Positions 17,271-25,112 of a stretch of 64,000 nt of DNA are shown piece by piece. Below the pieces are notes generated by a model that had not been told where the DNA came from, did no database searches, and was given only the letters and a program-made list of their open reading frames with translations. This DNA comes from Erythrobacter sp. Alg231-14. Lineage in GTDB: Bacteria; Pseudomonadota; Alphaproteobacteria; Sphingomonadales; Sphingomonadaceae. Each line of letters opens with the position of its first letter. The first letter of the stretch is position 1. Made by a program: the position numbers and the translations under genes. Location of the stretch: the NCBI RefSeq assembly GCF_900149685.1, contig NZ_LT702999.1, positions 2,914,001-2,978,000 of the forward strand. The letters are read 5' to 3'.

Positions 17271-18320
17271 CTAGTTCGATCTAATGAACTGATCCAGCAG
17301 CTCGGCTAGCTCTTCTGGCTTGTCCTCTTGAATGAAGTGCTCGCCGCCCTCAATCAGGCTATGTGCCTGTCCCGCTGCGCCCGGCACTTGCTCCTGCCAT
17401 TGTTTATCGCGCCCAGCCATCATCGCGTCATCAGTTCCAAAGGCGGTGATGAGAGGTTTGTCCCAATTGGCGTAAAACTCATCAATGATCGTTTGGTTTT
17501 GTCTAAGCTGGCTCGCGACCAAACTTGGGAACATTCTAACGCCAGCCATCGTCTCTTCGGTTGGAAATGGCGCGGCATATCCGGCAAGTTCCGCCTCTGA
17601 CATCCCGCGCGAAGTGCCGTTCTGGAATAGCACCGCGAAGTCGAATTCATCGCTCGTCCGTGCATAGGCGACCCATGTTGCGAAGGAAAAATCCTCGTCA
17701 TCAAAATTGAGCTCCTGCACATCGCCTTCACCCCAGACTGACAAACGGAATAACGGATAGCCAAGCCAACCCTGGACACCGCCTGCCGCGGGCAAGGTCG
17801 TGTTGGACATCATTATTCGAGCGAAACGGTCAGGTCGTTGTTCAACGACGCGAAGCCCAATCAAGCCGCCCCAATCCTGCGCAAACAAGGTGGCGTTCTC
17901 AATTTCGATCGCATCCACAAAACCTGTCATCACATCGACATGCATTTGATAGGTGTGAGATGACCAATCGACCGGCTTATCGGATTTGCCAAACCCTACA
18001 TTATCCGGAGCAATGACGCGGTAGCCTGCCTCGCTAAGCAGGGGGATCATGTGGCGGTAAAGGTAGCTCCATGATGGCTGGCCATGCATGAGCAGAATGA
18101 CCTCACCATCCCTTGGCCCTTCATCGACATAGTGAATTCTATAGCCTGCTACCTCTGTGTAGTTGGGCTCAAAATTGTAGTCGGGCAGGTTCTCAAACTG
18201 GCTGTCAGGGGTTCGAACGACCTCGCCGGGGGTCCATTCGGTTGAAGGCTGCGCCAGGAAAACCGCCCCGGCCGCGATGACCAAGAGCGGAGCTAGACCG
18301 ATTAATATACGTTTGAACAT
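17271..18320 (-). CDS. Membrane-anchored haloalkane dehalogenase-like alpha/beta hydrolase
   Basis: The 349-residue protein starts with a hydrophobic helix (5-24), then an alpha/beta hydrolase domain. HGQPSWSYLYR (79-89) is the oxyanion and cap signature shared by haloalkane dehalogenases. The nucleophile elbow is QDWGG with Asp149 followed by Trp150, the halide-stabilising position. The acid is probably Asp297 or Asp298 (FGTDD) and the base is His328 in GGEHF. An Asp nucleophile excludes lipase or esterase and leaves dehalogenase or epoxide hydrolase; the Trp favours dehalogenase. It shares an islet with DUF1330 and MAPEG genes, suggesting a small detoxification cassette. The substrate is unknown. 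Confidence 0.75.
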   Translation of the reverse strand: MFKRILIGLAPLLVIAAGAVFLAQPSTEWTPGEVVRTPDSQFENLPDYNFEPNYTEVAGYRIHYVDEGPRDGEVILLMHGQPSWSYLYRHMIPLLSEAGYRVIAPDNVGFGKSDKPVDWSSHTYQMHVDVMTGFVDAIEIENATLFAQDWGGLIGLRVVEQRPDRFARIMMSNTTLPAAGGVQGWLGYPLFRLSVWGEGDVQELNFDDEDFSFATWVAYARTSDEFDFAVLFQNGTSRGMSEAELAGYAAPFPTEETMAGVRMFPSLVASQLRQNQTIIDEFYANWDKPLITAFGTDDAMMAGRDKQWQEQVPGAAGQAHSLIEGGEHFIQEDKPEELAELLDQFIRSN

Positions 18321-18382
18321 TTCTGCTTCATCTTTCTAATTCTTGACTGGTCTACCTTGCCCAATTGGGATCGCGCGGTCTG

Positions 18383-18907
18383 CTATTGCGGCATAGGGAG
18401 AGATGCTATGCGAACCAGCCGCGAATCTGCGACAGCGGCGCGTCTGTGAAAGGCATGTTCTTGGTACACCGGGTCGCTTACCAATGACAGAAAACTGCCA
18501 AGATCAGGGTAGGCGACGACGAAGGCAACATCCCATTCTTCGTCATCAGGGCCAATCAGCGTCAATTGCGGAAGGCCAGCAAACGCAACAGTGCCACCGA
18601 CACGCTGTGCAATGGGGCCGGAAAAACGAGAATATTCGGCATAGGCTTGTTCACCTGTCCATCCCTTTTCGGCAAATTCATTGCCCTCTTCATATTCGGC
18701 TTGGTCATTAAAACGTATGAGGTTGAGCATCAAGATTGGCTCATCAGCCGGGAGTTGCTGCATCGCCGCATAAGCCTCCGGGGTGGAATTGACATAGACC
18801 GCTGAGGCTTCGTTTTGCGGATCAGATTGAGCGAGCGCAGGTGCGGAAGCGAGCAATGTCGCGAACGCGATACCGGCTCTTGTCAGAATGTAACGCGTAG
18901 AATTCAT
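18383..18907 (-). CDS. Exported DUF1330-family protein
   Basis: The 174-residue protein has a signal peptide (MNSTRYILTRAGIAFATLLA, cleavage after ALAQ). The mature part has the dimeric ferredoxin-like fold of DUF1330, with the block PILMLNLIRF, a GTVAFAG turn, and a C-terminal EHAFHRRAAVADSRLVRI that matches the family's GxxxHRxxAxxxSRL end. Family members are usually cytoplasmic and unsecreted, so the signal is a small oddity. The function is unknown. The ATG at 18907 is preferred over the upstream 18934 because the signal peptide follows directly. Confidence 0.75.
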   Translation of the reverse strand: MNSTRYILTRAGIAFATLLASAPALAQSDPQNEASAVYVNSTPEAYAAMQQLPADEPILMLNLIRFNDQAEYEEGNEFAEKGWTGEQAYAEYSRFSGPIAQRVGGTVAFAGLPQLTLIGPDDEEWDVAFVVAYPDLGSFLSLVSDPVYQEHAFHRRAAVADSRLVRIASLPMPQ

Positions 18908-18996
18908 CTTAGTGCTCCAGTGATGATCGAGCAAATGAGGAACAGGCTGAGCGCGATACCGGTTAGCCCGCTGAAAACCGCGCCTAGCATCCGAGC

Positions 18997-19338
18997 CTAT
19001 AGGTACTTTCGCGTGCTTTCGCTCTTCTCGTGCGAGCCGCCGAGCGAGTTGAACGCGAATGCGTGGGAAACCCGTGCCATCGCAAACACAGCGCCAAAGG
19101 CAATCACGACCGAGCCAGTGCCAACCAACATTTCAGTCAATGCCAAAACAACAATAAAGACGGCTGCACTCTCAGCCAAATTGCCGTGCCGCCGGATCTT
19201 ACGCTCAAGGTGACGGTCATCGCCAAACCCGACACCAATCCCAGCCTTGCCGCGATATGCGCCAGTGTTCATCATCAGCCCTTGCTGAAGGATATATAGG
19301 AATGCACCGACCAGCGCCGCGGTGTATGGATAAACCAT
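18997..19338 (-). CDS. MAPEG-family membrane protein
   Basis: A 113-residue MAPEG protein with four membrane helices. The family block RKIRRHGNLAESAAVFIVVLALTE lies at about 47-70, with the Arg-His-x-Asn-x-x-Glu pattern conserved, and RVSHAFAF comes later. MAPEG enzymes conjugate glutathione to lipophilic or halogenated compounds. With the dehalogenase-like gene in the same islet, a detoxification role is plausible. Two palindromes lie upstream of its start. Confidence 0.8.
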   Translation of the reverse strand: MVYPYTAALVGAFLYILQQGLMMNTGAYRGKAGIGVGFGDDRHLERKIRRHGNLAESAAVFIVVLALTEMLVGTGSVVIAFGAVFAMARVSHAFAFNSLGGSHEKSESTRKYL

Positions 19339-19397
19339 GCTGCCTCTTTTCCCTTGGCCCCTATTCGCTTTGGCCAGAATTCATGAGCATTGGTGGA

Positions 19398-19453
19398 GGT
19401 GCATTAATGCGATGTCACGAGGCCATTGCGCACCTAGCTGGTGCATTAATGCG
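19398..19453 (-). promoter_or_regulatory. Paired palindromic operators upstream of MAPEG
   Basis: The 14-mer GGTGCATTAATGCG occurs twice, at 19398-19411 and 19440-19453, each holding the perfect palindrome GCATTAATGC. The centres are 42 bp apart, or four helical turns, so two dimers could bind on the same face. They lie 60-115 bp upstream of the MAPEG start. No matching regulator gene is next to them. Confidence 0.5.
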
Positions 19454-19856
19454 CCATACCCGGAGACCTAGTCTTGTTGCTGGCGGATGCCCTGAAACAT
19501 TGGTTCCGCTTCACGCAGCACACCGGCCGAAACAGTTCCTGGCATATTTCGGCGGCAATCCGAATTATCATGCGATGCTGGCTCACGAGGTCGAGAACAA
19601 CTTCCCAGGTTTTGTTTTGAGCTGATAGGGTTTCAATGGTCTGAACCTCGAGACCGACCCGGCAGGAGGTGCCCTGGGGTGGATCGAATGTTCTCTTGGT
19701 CCGCTTCCGCCCCCAACTCCAGACGTTGCGCGACAAAGGACTGACGGCTGCTTTTGGACATTGCTTCGAGTAAATCGAACGTCGCAAACTGGGGCGCATA
19801 GCAGCCATTGAGCGCCGAAAAATCAGATCGAACTAATGTAGAGGTCGCTTTCACAA

Positions 19857-19971
19857 CGTCTAAGTGGATGGCGGGAAATAGCTCTGTCACAAGTGTCCTC
19901 AGCGCGTCGAAGGACTCAGCAAAAACGGAAAATTCCTTGAATTCGCAATTTGCCCTTTAAAACCAGAGATT
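19857..19971 (-). repeat. Islet-end repeat next to att copy D
   Basis: This is the partner of 16885-16999, in the same orientation and at the same position against the next tRNA fragment. The match is diverged, with several small gaps, and is clearest at its left end. Confidence 0.55.
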
Positions 19972-20019
19972 TGGTAGCGGAGGAGGGACTTGAACCCCCG
20001 ACACGCGGATTATGATTCC
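19972..20019 (-). repeat. tRNA-Met 3'-half fragment, copy D
   Basis: This 48-bp copy matches the intact tRNA 3' half without visible change. The following sequence (GCGCGTAAACGCGTGT) only faintly resembles the arm of modules A and B, so the element that left it may be of a different type. It separates the MAPEG islet from the Rieske oxygenase islet. Confidence 0.8.
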
Positions 20020-20196
20020 AACGGAACCAGCGCGTAAACGCGTGTTCTAGAGATATGTCATCCAAATTAGGATCGACATGTTAGAGACCAAGAGAAGCCC
20101 CAAGAAGGGGCAAATGGCATCGTTGGCCCACGAATTTGCTTGATCCGAGTATGAGCTGACCCTCTTATGCTGCGCGGCTAGATCAAAGGAAAATAG

Positions 20197-21360
20197 ATGA
20201 CATCAGGTGAAACTTCTAAATCGGGTCAGAAGACAACCCACAATGCCTTGATGCCCGATGAAGCTATCATTGATCGTATTTTCGAACACATCGACAATCA
20301 GTCCACCGATTATGGAACCGCGACCTGGAAGGAGCCGACAGCAAATTATCGTTCGGCCCGTCGCCTCGACGCAGAATTGAACCTCTTAAAGCAGCGTTGG
20401 ATTGTTTTCTGTCCATCAGCCGCATTGCAAAAGTCAGGGGACTACATCGCAAGAGATACCGCTGGTGTCCCTGTGATCACGGTCAAAGGCGCGGACGGCA
20501 CGGTTCGCGCCTTCCGCAATGCTTGCCGCCACAGAGGCGTTCAAGTCGCAGAGGGTCAGGGCTGTACCAGCGTGTTTGTCTGCCCTTATCATGGATGGTC
20601 GTATGGCACTGACGGATCGCTCCGCAGTGTCCCGCATCGCGCAGGATTTCCTGGTCTTGAAAAGAACACGCGCGGTCTGGTTCCATTGGAATGCTTGGAG
20701 CGAAACGGACTGGTTTTTGTCAGGCAGGATGAAGGAAAAGCTGACGAACATGAGCCCTGCGATACCCCAAACATTATCCCAGACGACTACCGTGTTATCA
20801 AATCAGAAGCCTTGGAGATCGAGGCGAATTGGAAGCTCCATTTAGAAAGCGCGCTTGAAGGTTACCACATCCGGTCCACCCACCAGACGACGTTCTTTCC
20901 GCTTCAATATGACAATCTGACTGTGGTCGAGGCTTTCGGTAAAAACAGCCGCATCACCTTTCCTTATCAAGCGATCGAAGGCCTACGTGACAAACCCAGA
21001 TCACAATGGTCAATCAATGGGCGCGCCACCCTAGTTTATCACCTCTATCCTAATGTCATAATCTCCACTTTCCCTGATTGCATGCAGGTCGTTGTGATTG
21101 AGCCAATTGGGCTTGATCTTACCCGCCAGCATATGTTCCTTCTGTCTGCGGCTGAGGAGGGGAGCGATGCCCTGGATGAAGTTCACAAGGGGCAGGAATT
21201 CGCCGCAATTGGCGCGATCGAAGACCGCAATATCGTCCTATCGGCGCAGCGCGGGCTGAAAAGCGAAGCCAATGATTTCCTGGAGTTCGGCTTGTATGAA
21301 AGCGCAATTGCGCGGTTCCATTCAGCGCTAACGCACGAACTGGACATCGCCACCAATTAG
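20197..21360 (+). CDS. Rieske-type aromatic ring-hydroxylating oxygenase, alpha subunit
   Basis: This 387-residue oxygenase has a Rieske centre with Cys110, His112, Cys129 and His132 (CRHRG, then CPYHGWSYG). The C-terminal catalytic domain holds EGYHIRSTH, the two His of the mononuclear iron. AAAGGA precedes the ATG. It is the only gene of its islet (between the fragments at 19972 and 21406), with no reductase or ferredoxin beside it, so it would have to borrow electron partners. The substrate could be an aromatic or a quaternary amine; the sequence does not decide this. An isolated oxygenase on a tRNA-bounded islet is typical of recent gain. Confidence 0.82.
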   Translation: MTSGETSKSGQKTTHNALMPDEAIIDRIFEHIDNQSTDYGTATWKEPTANYRSARRLDAELNLLKQRWIVFCPSAALQKSGDYIARDTAGVPVITVKGADGTVRAFRNACRHRGVQVAEGQGCTSVFVCPYHGWSYGTDGSLRSVPHRAGFPGLEKNTRGLVPLECLERNGLVFVRQDEGKADEHEPCDTPNIIPDDYRVIKSEALEIEANWKLHLESALEGYHIRSTHQTTFFPLQYDNLTVVEAFGKNSRITFPYQAIEGLRDKPRSQWSINGRATLVYHLYPNVIISTFPDCMQVVVIEPIGLDLTRQHMFLLSAAEEGSDALDEVHKGQEFAAIGAIEDRNIVLSAQRGLKSEANDFLEFGLYESAIARFHSALTHELDIATN

Positions 21361-21405
21361 TCGAACCCATCAAGCTAACGGGATCTGCCAGACTGTCCGA
21401 AAGTT

Positions 21406-21560
21406 TGGTAGCGGAGGAGGGACTTGAACCCCCGACACGCGGATTATGATTCCAACGGGATTGGTCGGTAGACGCGTCTATGTAGACGTGAATTCGCGTC
21501 GCGGTTTGCTCTTGGCATGATGGACGGCACAGTACTGCTTCCACTCTTGGGAGTGGGAGC
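21406..21560 (-). repeat. att module C: tRNA-Met 3' fragment plus diverged arm
   Basis: 21406-21453 matches the intact tRNA 3' half without visible change. The arm to 21560 follows the order of modules A and B, with substitutions: a palindrome broken by two changes, then GGAGTGGGAGC at the end in place of GGGGTGGGAGC. It marks the border between the Rieske islet and the large TonB-to-TPR islet. Confidence 0.7.
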
Positions 21561-21629
21561 GGCCATGGCAATGTGGCCTCGTTTCATTTTGTACAGTGCA
21601 GCTCACCCATATTGCGCTGCGTCAAAAGC

Positions 21630-21662
21630 AAAAATGGCGGGCAGCCCGAAGGCCACCCGCCA
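21630..21662 (-). terminator. Intrinsic terminator of the TonB receptor gene
   Basis: TGGCGGG (21635-21641) and CCCGCCA (21656-21662) form a stem. On the minus strand the stem is followed by TTTTTG. It lies about 45 bp past the stop of the leftward TonB receptor gene. Confidence 0.7.
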
Positions 21663-21706
21663 AGTTTCATAACCCCGTGAAGAGATGGGGTTAGAACCGA
21701 TCCCGT

Positions 21707-24262
21707 TTAGAATTGACCACGAAGCGTTACGCCATACATGCGCGGTTCTTGCGGGAAGGCCGAACGAGAGCCGGACCGCAAAGTCGTGCTGAAGGTAACG
21801 CCGCGTGTGGTGTTGTTTGTGAGATTGGTCGCCCACAGCTCAATGCCCCAAGCATCATCAATGTCGCCGATACCTGCGCGCAGGTTTACATTGACGCTGC
21901 CATCTTGGATATCGAACGGCAGCAGCGGCGTATTGCCCAAATCAGCGGCAGTCGTAGGCGGCGTAGAAGGCTGCGTCGACGTACGGCGATCGCTTTCCAT
22001 GCGGACCTGACCATTGAGGAAAAAGGACAGGTTATCGCCAATATCATTGGTGTAGTTTGCCCCCAAAATACCAACCAGCTCTGGCGCGTTCGTCAGCGGA
22101 TTACCGCACAGGTTCTGCACCCGCAAAGCATCTGATGCCGTCGCGCAATCACTCGGATAGCGTGCCTCAACATAGGTCAAGCCGCCGGTAATGGTCAGAT
22201 TGCTATCTGGCCGAATGACAGATTCAATCTCCAGACCAGTGGACTCAGCAACCGGGACGTTGAATGTTTCAAATTGAGCGCCGGTGAATTCGAGCACTTG
22301 GAAATTCGAAAACTCTTCATGGAAGGCCGCAACATTGAGCGTTACTGCATTGTCGAGGAAGCGCCCTTTGAAACCGAGCTCATAGGCATCGACTTCTTCT
22401 GATGCGAACCGCGGGTCGCCTCCTCCAATCGCAGCAGTTGCATCCAAGTTGATGCCGCCTGACTTATATCCATGTGTGAAGCTGGCATAGACGTTGATCG
22501 GGGCTGCGAATTCGTAGGAGACCTTACCGGTGTAGATCAATTCCTCATCGCTAAAGTTGGTGTCGAATGTGCGCGGCAGCGGCAAGAACGCAGCCCCAGG
22601 CAAGTCGGCCGGTGCAGCAAATGGGAAGCACGCTGTGATCAAGATCGTCGGCACCAATGCACCCGGTATTCCCGGAGCACCCGCAGCAGGAGCGCCCAGA
22701 ATATTGTTCACAATCGCCGGACAAGCGCCCGGAGTGGAATCAATTTGATCGAAACCGCCATCTTTGGATTCGTCGGAATACCGAAGCCCGATGGTCAATT
22801 TCAAACCGTCCGCCACTTCCAAAGTGTTATGCGTGAACAGCGACCAGCTGGTGCTGTCTTGCGTAAAGCGGTTGCTGGAGCTTGTCCCAGCAGGATTGAT
22901 CCCGCCAGAGAACAAAGTCAGCGGAGCAGCGCCAAATGCGCCGCCCGTCGATGGCAAGAGCAACGCGCCAATGAATTGATCCCACTGTGACCCCAAGGTT
23001 GAGGTCGCAATTTGGTCAATGGATTCGTCGGAGAAATAGCCGCCGACCATCCATTCCAATGATCCGCCAAACGCCTCACCCTGAATCCGCAATTCTTGCG
23101 TCAGCGTGTCGATGTTGGTGCCGTTGGGCTGTGAACCTGCCTGCGTGCCGACATTGAATAGATCAAGCGCTGTGAAATCGGAATCCGAGGTGCTAGCAGC
23201 GTTAAATTGCCGGTACGAACCGATGTAGATAATATCTGCGCTGTCACTGATCGGGAATTCAATCTCTGCCGTTACGCCCCATTGATCGAGCGCATTTGTC
23301 GGCACGAAGCTTTGCGATGCAACGCGCGCATCCAAAATGTCTTCAGCTGCGCCATTGTCGAACGCATTTGCATTGACGATCGGTTGGAAATTACCGCCGG
23401 TCGCGCCCAATCCTGCAAGCCCGAACACGCCGCCAGTTTCTAATCCCGATTGCAGTAGTTCAACCGGGGCGCAGCAATTTCCGTTGATCTCGGAATAGTC
23501 GCCGATCAAGCGAACCCTTAGGCCAGCGTCGTTTTCAAAGCCCAATTGACCGCGGATCAGGAATTGGTCGAGTTCGTTTGAGTCGCCGATTACGCCTGTC
23601 TCATTGACGACAGTGACGAAGCCATCGCGTTTGCGATAGGCGCCCGTTACGCGCGCGGCTAATGTCCCTTCTACAATCGGAACGTTCACAGCTCCTTGCA
23701 TGCTGTAAAGGTCAAAATTGCCGTAGCTTGCATTCACAAAGCCACCAAACTCATCAAGGTCAGGACGCTTTGTCGTGATATTCAACGCACCAGCAGATGT
23801 ATTGCGACCGAACAATGTCCCTTGCGGGCCGCGCAGAACTTCAACGCGCTCAATGTCAACGAATTCGGAGAGCGCGACACCGGGGCGCGATTGGTATGCG
23901 CCGTCGATGAAGATGCCGACTGCAGACTCAAAACCGATGTTATTGGACGTCGTGCCGACACCACGAATGCGCAGCACATTAGTGCCCGCGGTGTTTTGCG
24001 CGTTGGACGTAGAAAAGCTGGGTGAGACTTGCGAGATTTGGGTGACATTTGTGACGCCCTGCCGTTCCAGCTGAACGGGGCTGACGGCGGTCACAGCCAC
24101 AGGAATATCCTGCACGTCTTGCGCCCGACGGGTTGCCGTCACGATGATGACGCTGTCATCGGTCTCAACTTCTGGCTGATCGTTATCCTGGGCGAATGCC
24201 GCCACTGGCATCATCACGGTTGAGCATGCCAACCCGGTCAAAAGTCCTGCGATTTTTCTCAT
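21707..24262 (-). CDS. TonB-dependent outer membrane receptor
   Basis: An 851-residue receptor with a signal peptide (cut after AFAQ), a TonB box (DSVIIVTATRR, about 36-46), a plug domain with VLRIRGVGT and VEVLRGPQGTLFGRN, and a large beta-barrel ending in aromatic GVTLRGQF. The plug resembles those of Sphingomonad TonB receptors for organic substrates, not typical ferric-siderophore receptors. A TetR gene lies directly upstream on the same strand and a lipase is divergent from it, so the substrate may be an ester or lipid-like compound. That is inference. No ferric-uptake motif is visible nearby. Confidence 0.88.
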   Translation of the reverse strand: MRKIAGLLTGLACSTVMMPVAAFAQDNDQPEVETDDSVIIVTATRRAQDVQDIPVAVTAVSPVQLERQGVTNVTQISQVSPSFSTSNAQNTAGTNVLRIRGVGTTSNNIGFESAVGIFIDGAYQSRPGVALSEFVDIERVEVLRGPQGTLFGRNTSAGALNITTKRPDLDEFGGFVNASYGNFDLYSMQGAVNVPIVEGTLAARVTGAYRKRDGFVTVVNETGVIGDSNELDQFLIRGQLGFENDAGLRVRLIGDYSEINGNCCAPVELLQSGLETGGVFGLAGLGATGGNFQPIVNANAFDNGAAEDILDARVASQSFVPTNALDQWGVTAEIEFPISDSADIIYIGSYRQFNAASTSDSDFTALDLFNVGTQAGSQPNGTNIDTLTQELRIQGEAFGGSLEWMVGGYFSDESIDQIATSTLGSQWDQFIGALLLPSTGGAFGAAPLTLFSGGINPAGTSSSNRFTQDSTSWSLFTHNTLEVADGLKLTIGLRYSDESKDGGFDQIDSTPGACPAIVNNILGAPAAGAPGIPGALVPTILITACFPFAAPADLPGAAFLPLPRTFDTNFSDEELIYTGKVSYEFAAPINVYASFTHGYKSGGINLDATAAIGGGDPRFASEEVDAYELGFKGRFLDNAVTLNVAAFHEEFSNFQVLEFTGAQFETFNVPVAESTGLEIESVIRPDSNLTITGGLTYVEARYPSDCATASDALRVQNLCGNPLTNAPELVGILGANYTNDIGDNLSFFLNGQVRMESDRRTSTQPSTPPTTAADLGNTPLLPFDIQDGSVNVNLRAGIGDIDDAWGIELWATNLTNNTTRGVTFSTTLRSGSRSAFPQEPRMYGVTLRGQF

Positions 24263-24300
24263 TATTTTCTCTCCCTTTTAAACACTAGGCTTTGCGCCTA

Positions 24301-24945
24301 TTAATTGGTCTTTAGCGGTCTCAACGCCATCTTCAAATTCGCCAAGATCATATTGGCGACCATTATCAACTGGAGGTCTTGCTCCTCCGGTTTTCGATCT
24401 GTATTTTCTGCTAGCATTTGCGAAACGCTCATATTGGCTTGAGCCATTTGCAACAGCGCAGCATCGGCCCATTTTGACCCTGCGTGCCGCATCTCTTTGA
24501 CATAGCTTTGCGCGATCTGATCTTCTTGTGACTCAAACAATTGCGCCAAAGCGGGTTCAGCATACGCGGCAGCGCGCAACTGCGAGTCATATCTTTGCCA
24601 AAAACCTTTTCGAGAAAGGCGTTTCAGGTAGGCAGGGACGAACACAGCCAGACCATCCTCGCTCGAAATGTCTTTTAGTGTGAGGGCCAAAATCTCTCGG
24701 CGCAACGCAAACCGTTCTTCAAGTAGGACGCGCACGATATCAGTCCAGCTTGGGAAATAGTCATAGATCGTCCCCAGACCAACGCCTGATGTCTGAGCCA
24801 GCTTCCGCATGCTGAATTCGGCAACACCTTGATCACTCAAAAGGTGTTTTGCACCGTCCACAATAGCCGCACGGCTCGCAATAGCTCGAGCCTGGGTCGG
24901 TTTCCGCCGCCCACCTGTTGTTTTGGGAAAAGGATGCACTTCCAT
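24301..24945 (-). CDS. TetR-family transcriptional regulator
   Basis: The 214-residue regulator has an N-terminal TetR helix-turn-helix (RAAIVDGAKHLLSDQG, then FSMRKLAQTSGVGLGTIYDYF). The ligand-binding C-terminal domain has no distinguishing motif. It lies 38 bp upstream of the TonB receptor on the same strand and is divergent from the lipase gene, with a palindrome between them. It probably controls both units and itself. Confidence 0.85.
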   Translation of the reverse strand: MEVHPFPKTTGGRRKPTQARAIASRAAIVDGAKHLLSDQGVAEFSMRKLAQTSGVGLGTIYDYFPSWTDIVRVLLEERFALRREILALTLKDISSEDGLAVFVPAYLKRLSRKGFWQRYDSQLRAAAYAEPALAQLFESQEDQIAQSYVKEMRHAGSKWADAALLQMAQANMSVSQMLAENTDRKPEEQDLQLIMVANMILANLKMALRPLKTN

Positions 24946-25017
24946 TGTCAGTCTCGCTCTCCCCTTCGACGACCGGCCTTTTCAAGATCAACTTGACTTG
25001 TTCTGCTTTCGACCCAC

Positions 25018-25041
25018 AAAAGCGAACGCATGTTCGGGTTT
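25018..25041. promoter_or_regulatory. Probable TetR operator
   Basis: CGAAC and GTTCG are separated by GCAT at 25023-25036, with AAAA on the left and TTTT on the right extending the near-symmetry. It is the only strong dyad in the gap between the divergent TetR and lipase genes, 73 bp from the TetR start and 77 bp from the lipase start. Confidence 0.5.
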
Positions 25042-25112
25042 TATGGCGCGTCGTGTGAGATATGTAAAGACGGCTTGAACAAACCGGCCTGTAATTTGGG
25101 AGAAAGTCCGAC

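Larger units (their letters stand above)
19339..19971. other. Gene-poor islet end upstream of MAPEG
   Basis: This 633-bp stretch has the paired palindromes and, at the right, the islet-end repeat. Two overlapping minus-strand frames (19446-19808 and 19633-19890) read as low-quality protein and share no family I recognise. They may be a decayed gene broken by a frameshift, but no coding claim is made. Confidence 0.5.

Noticed and set aside
19446..19890. Two overlapping minus-strand frames as a regulator gene
   Set aside because: No helix-turn-helix or other family pattern could be found even when both frames were joined.
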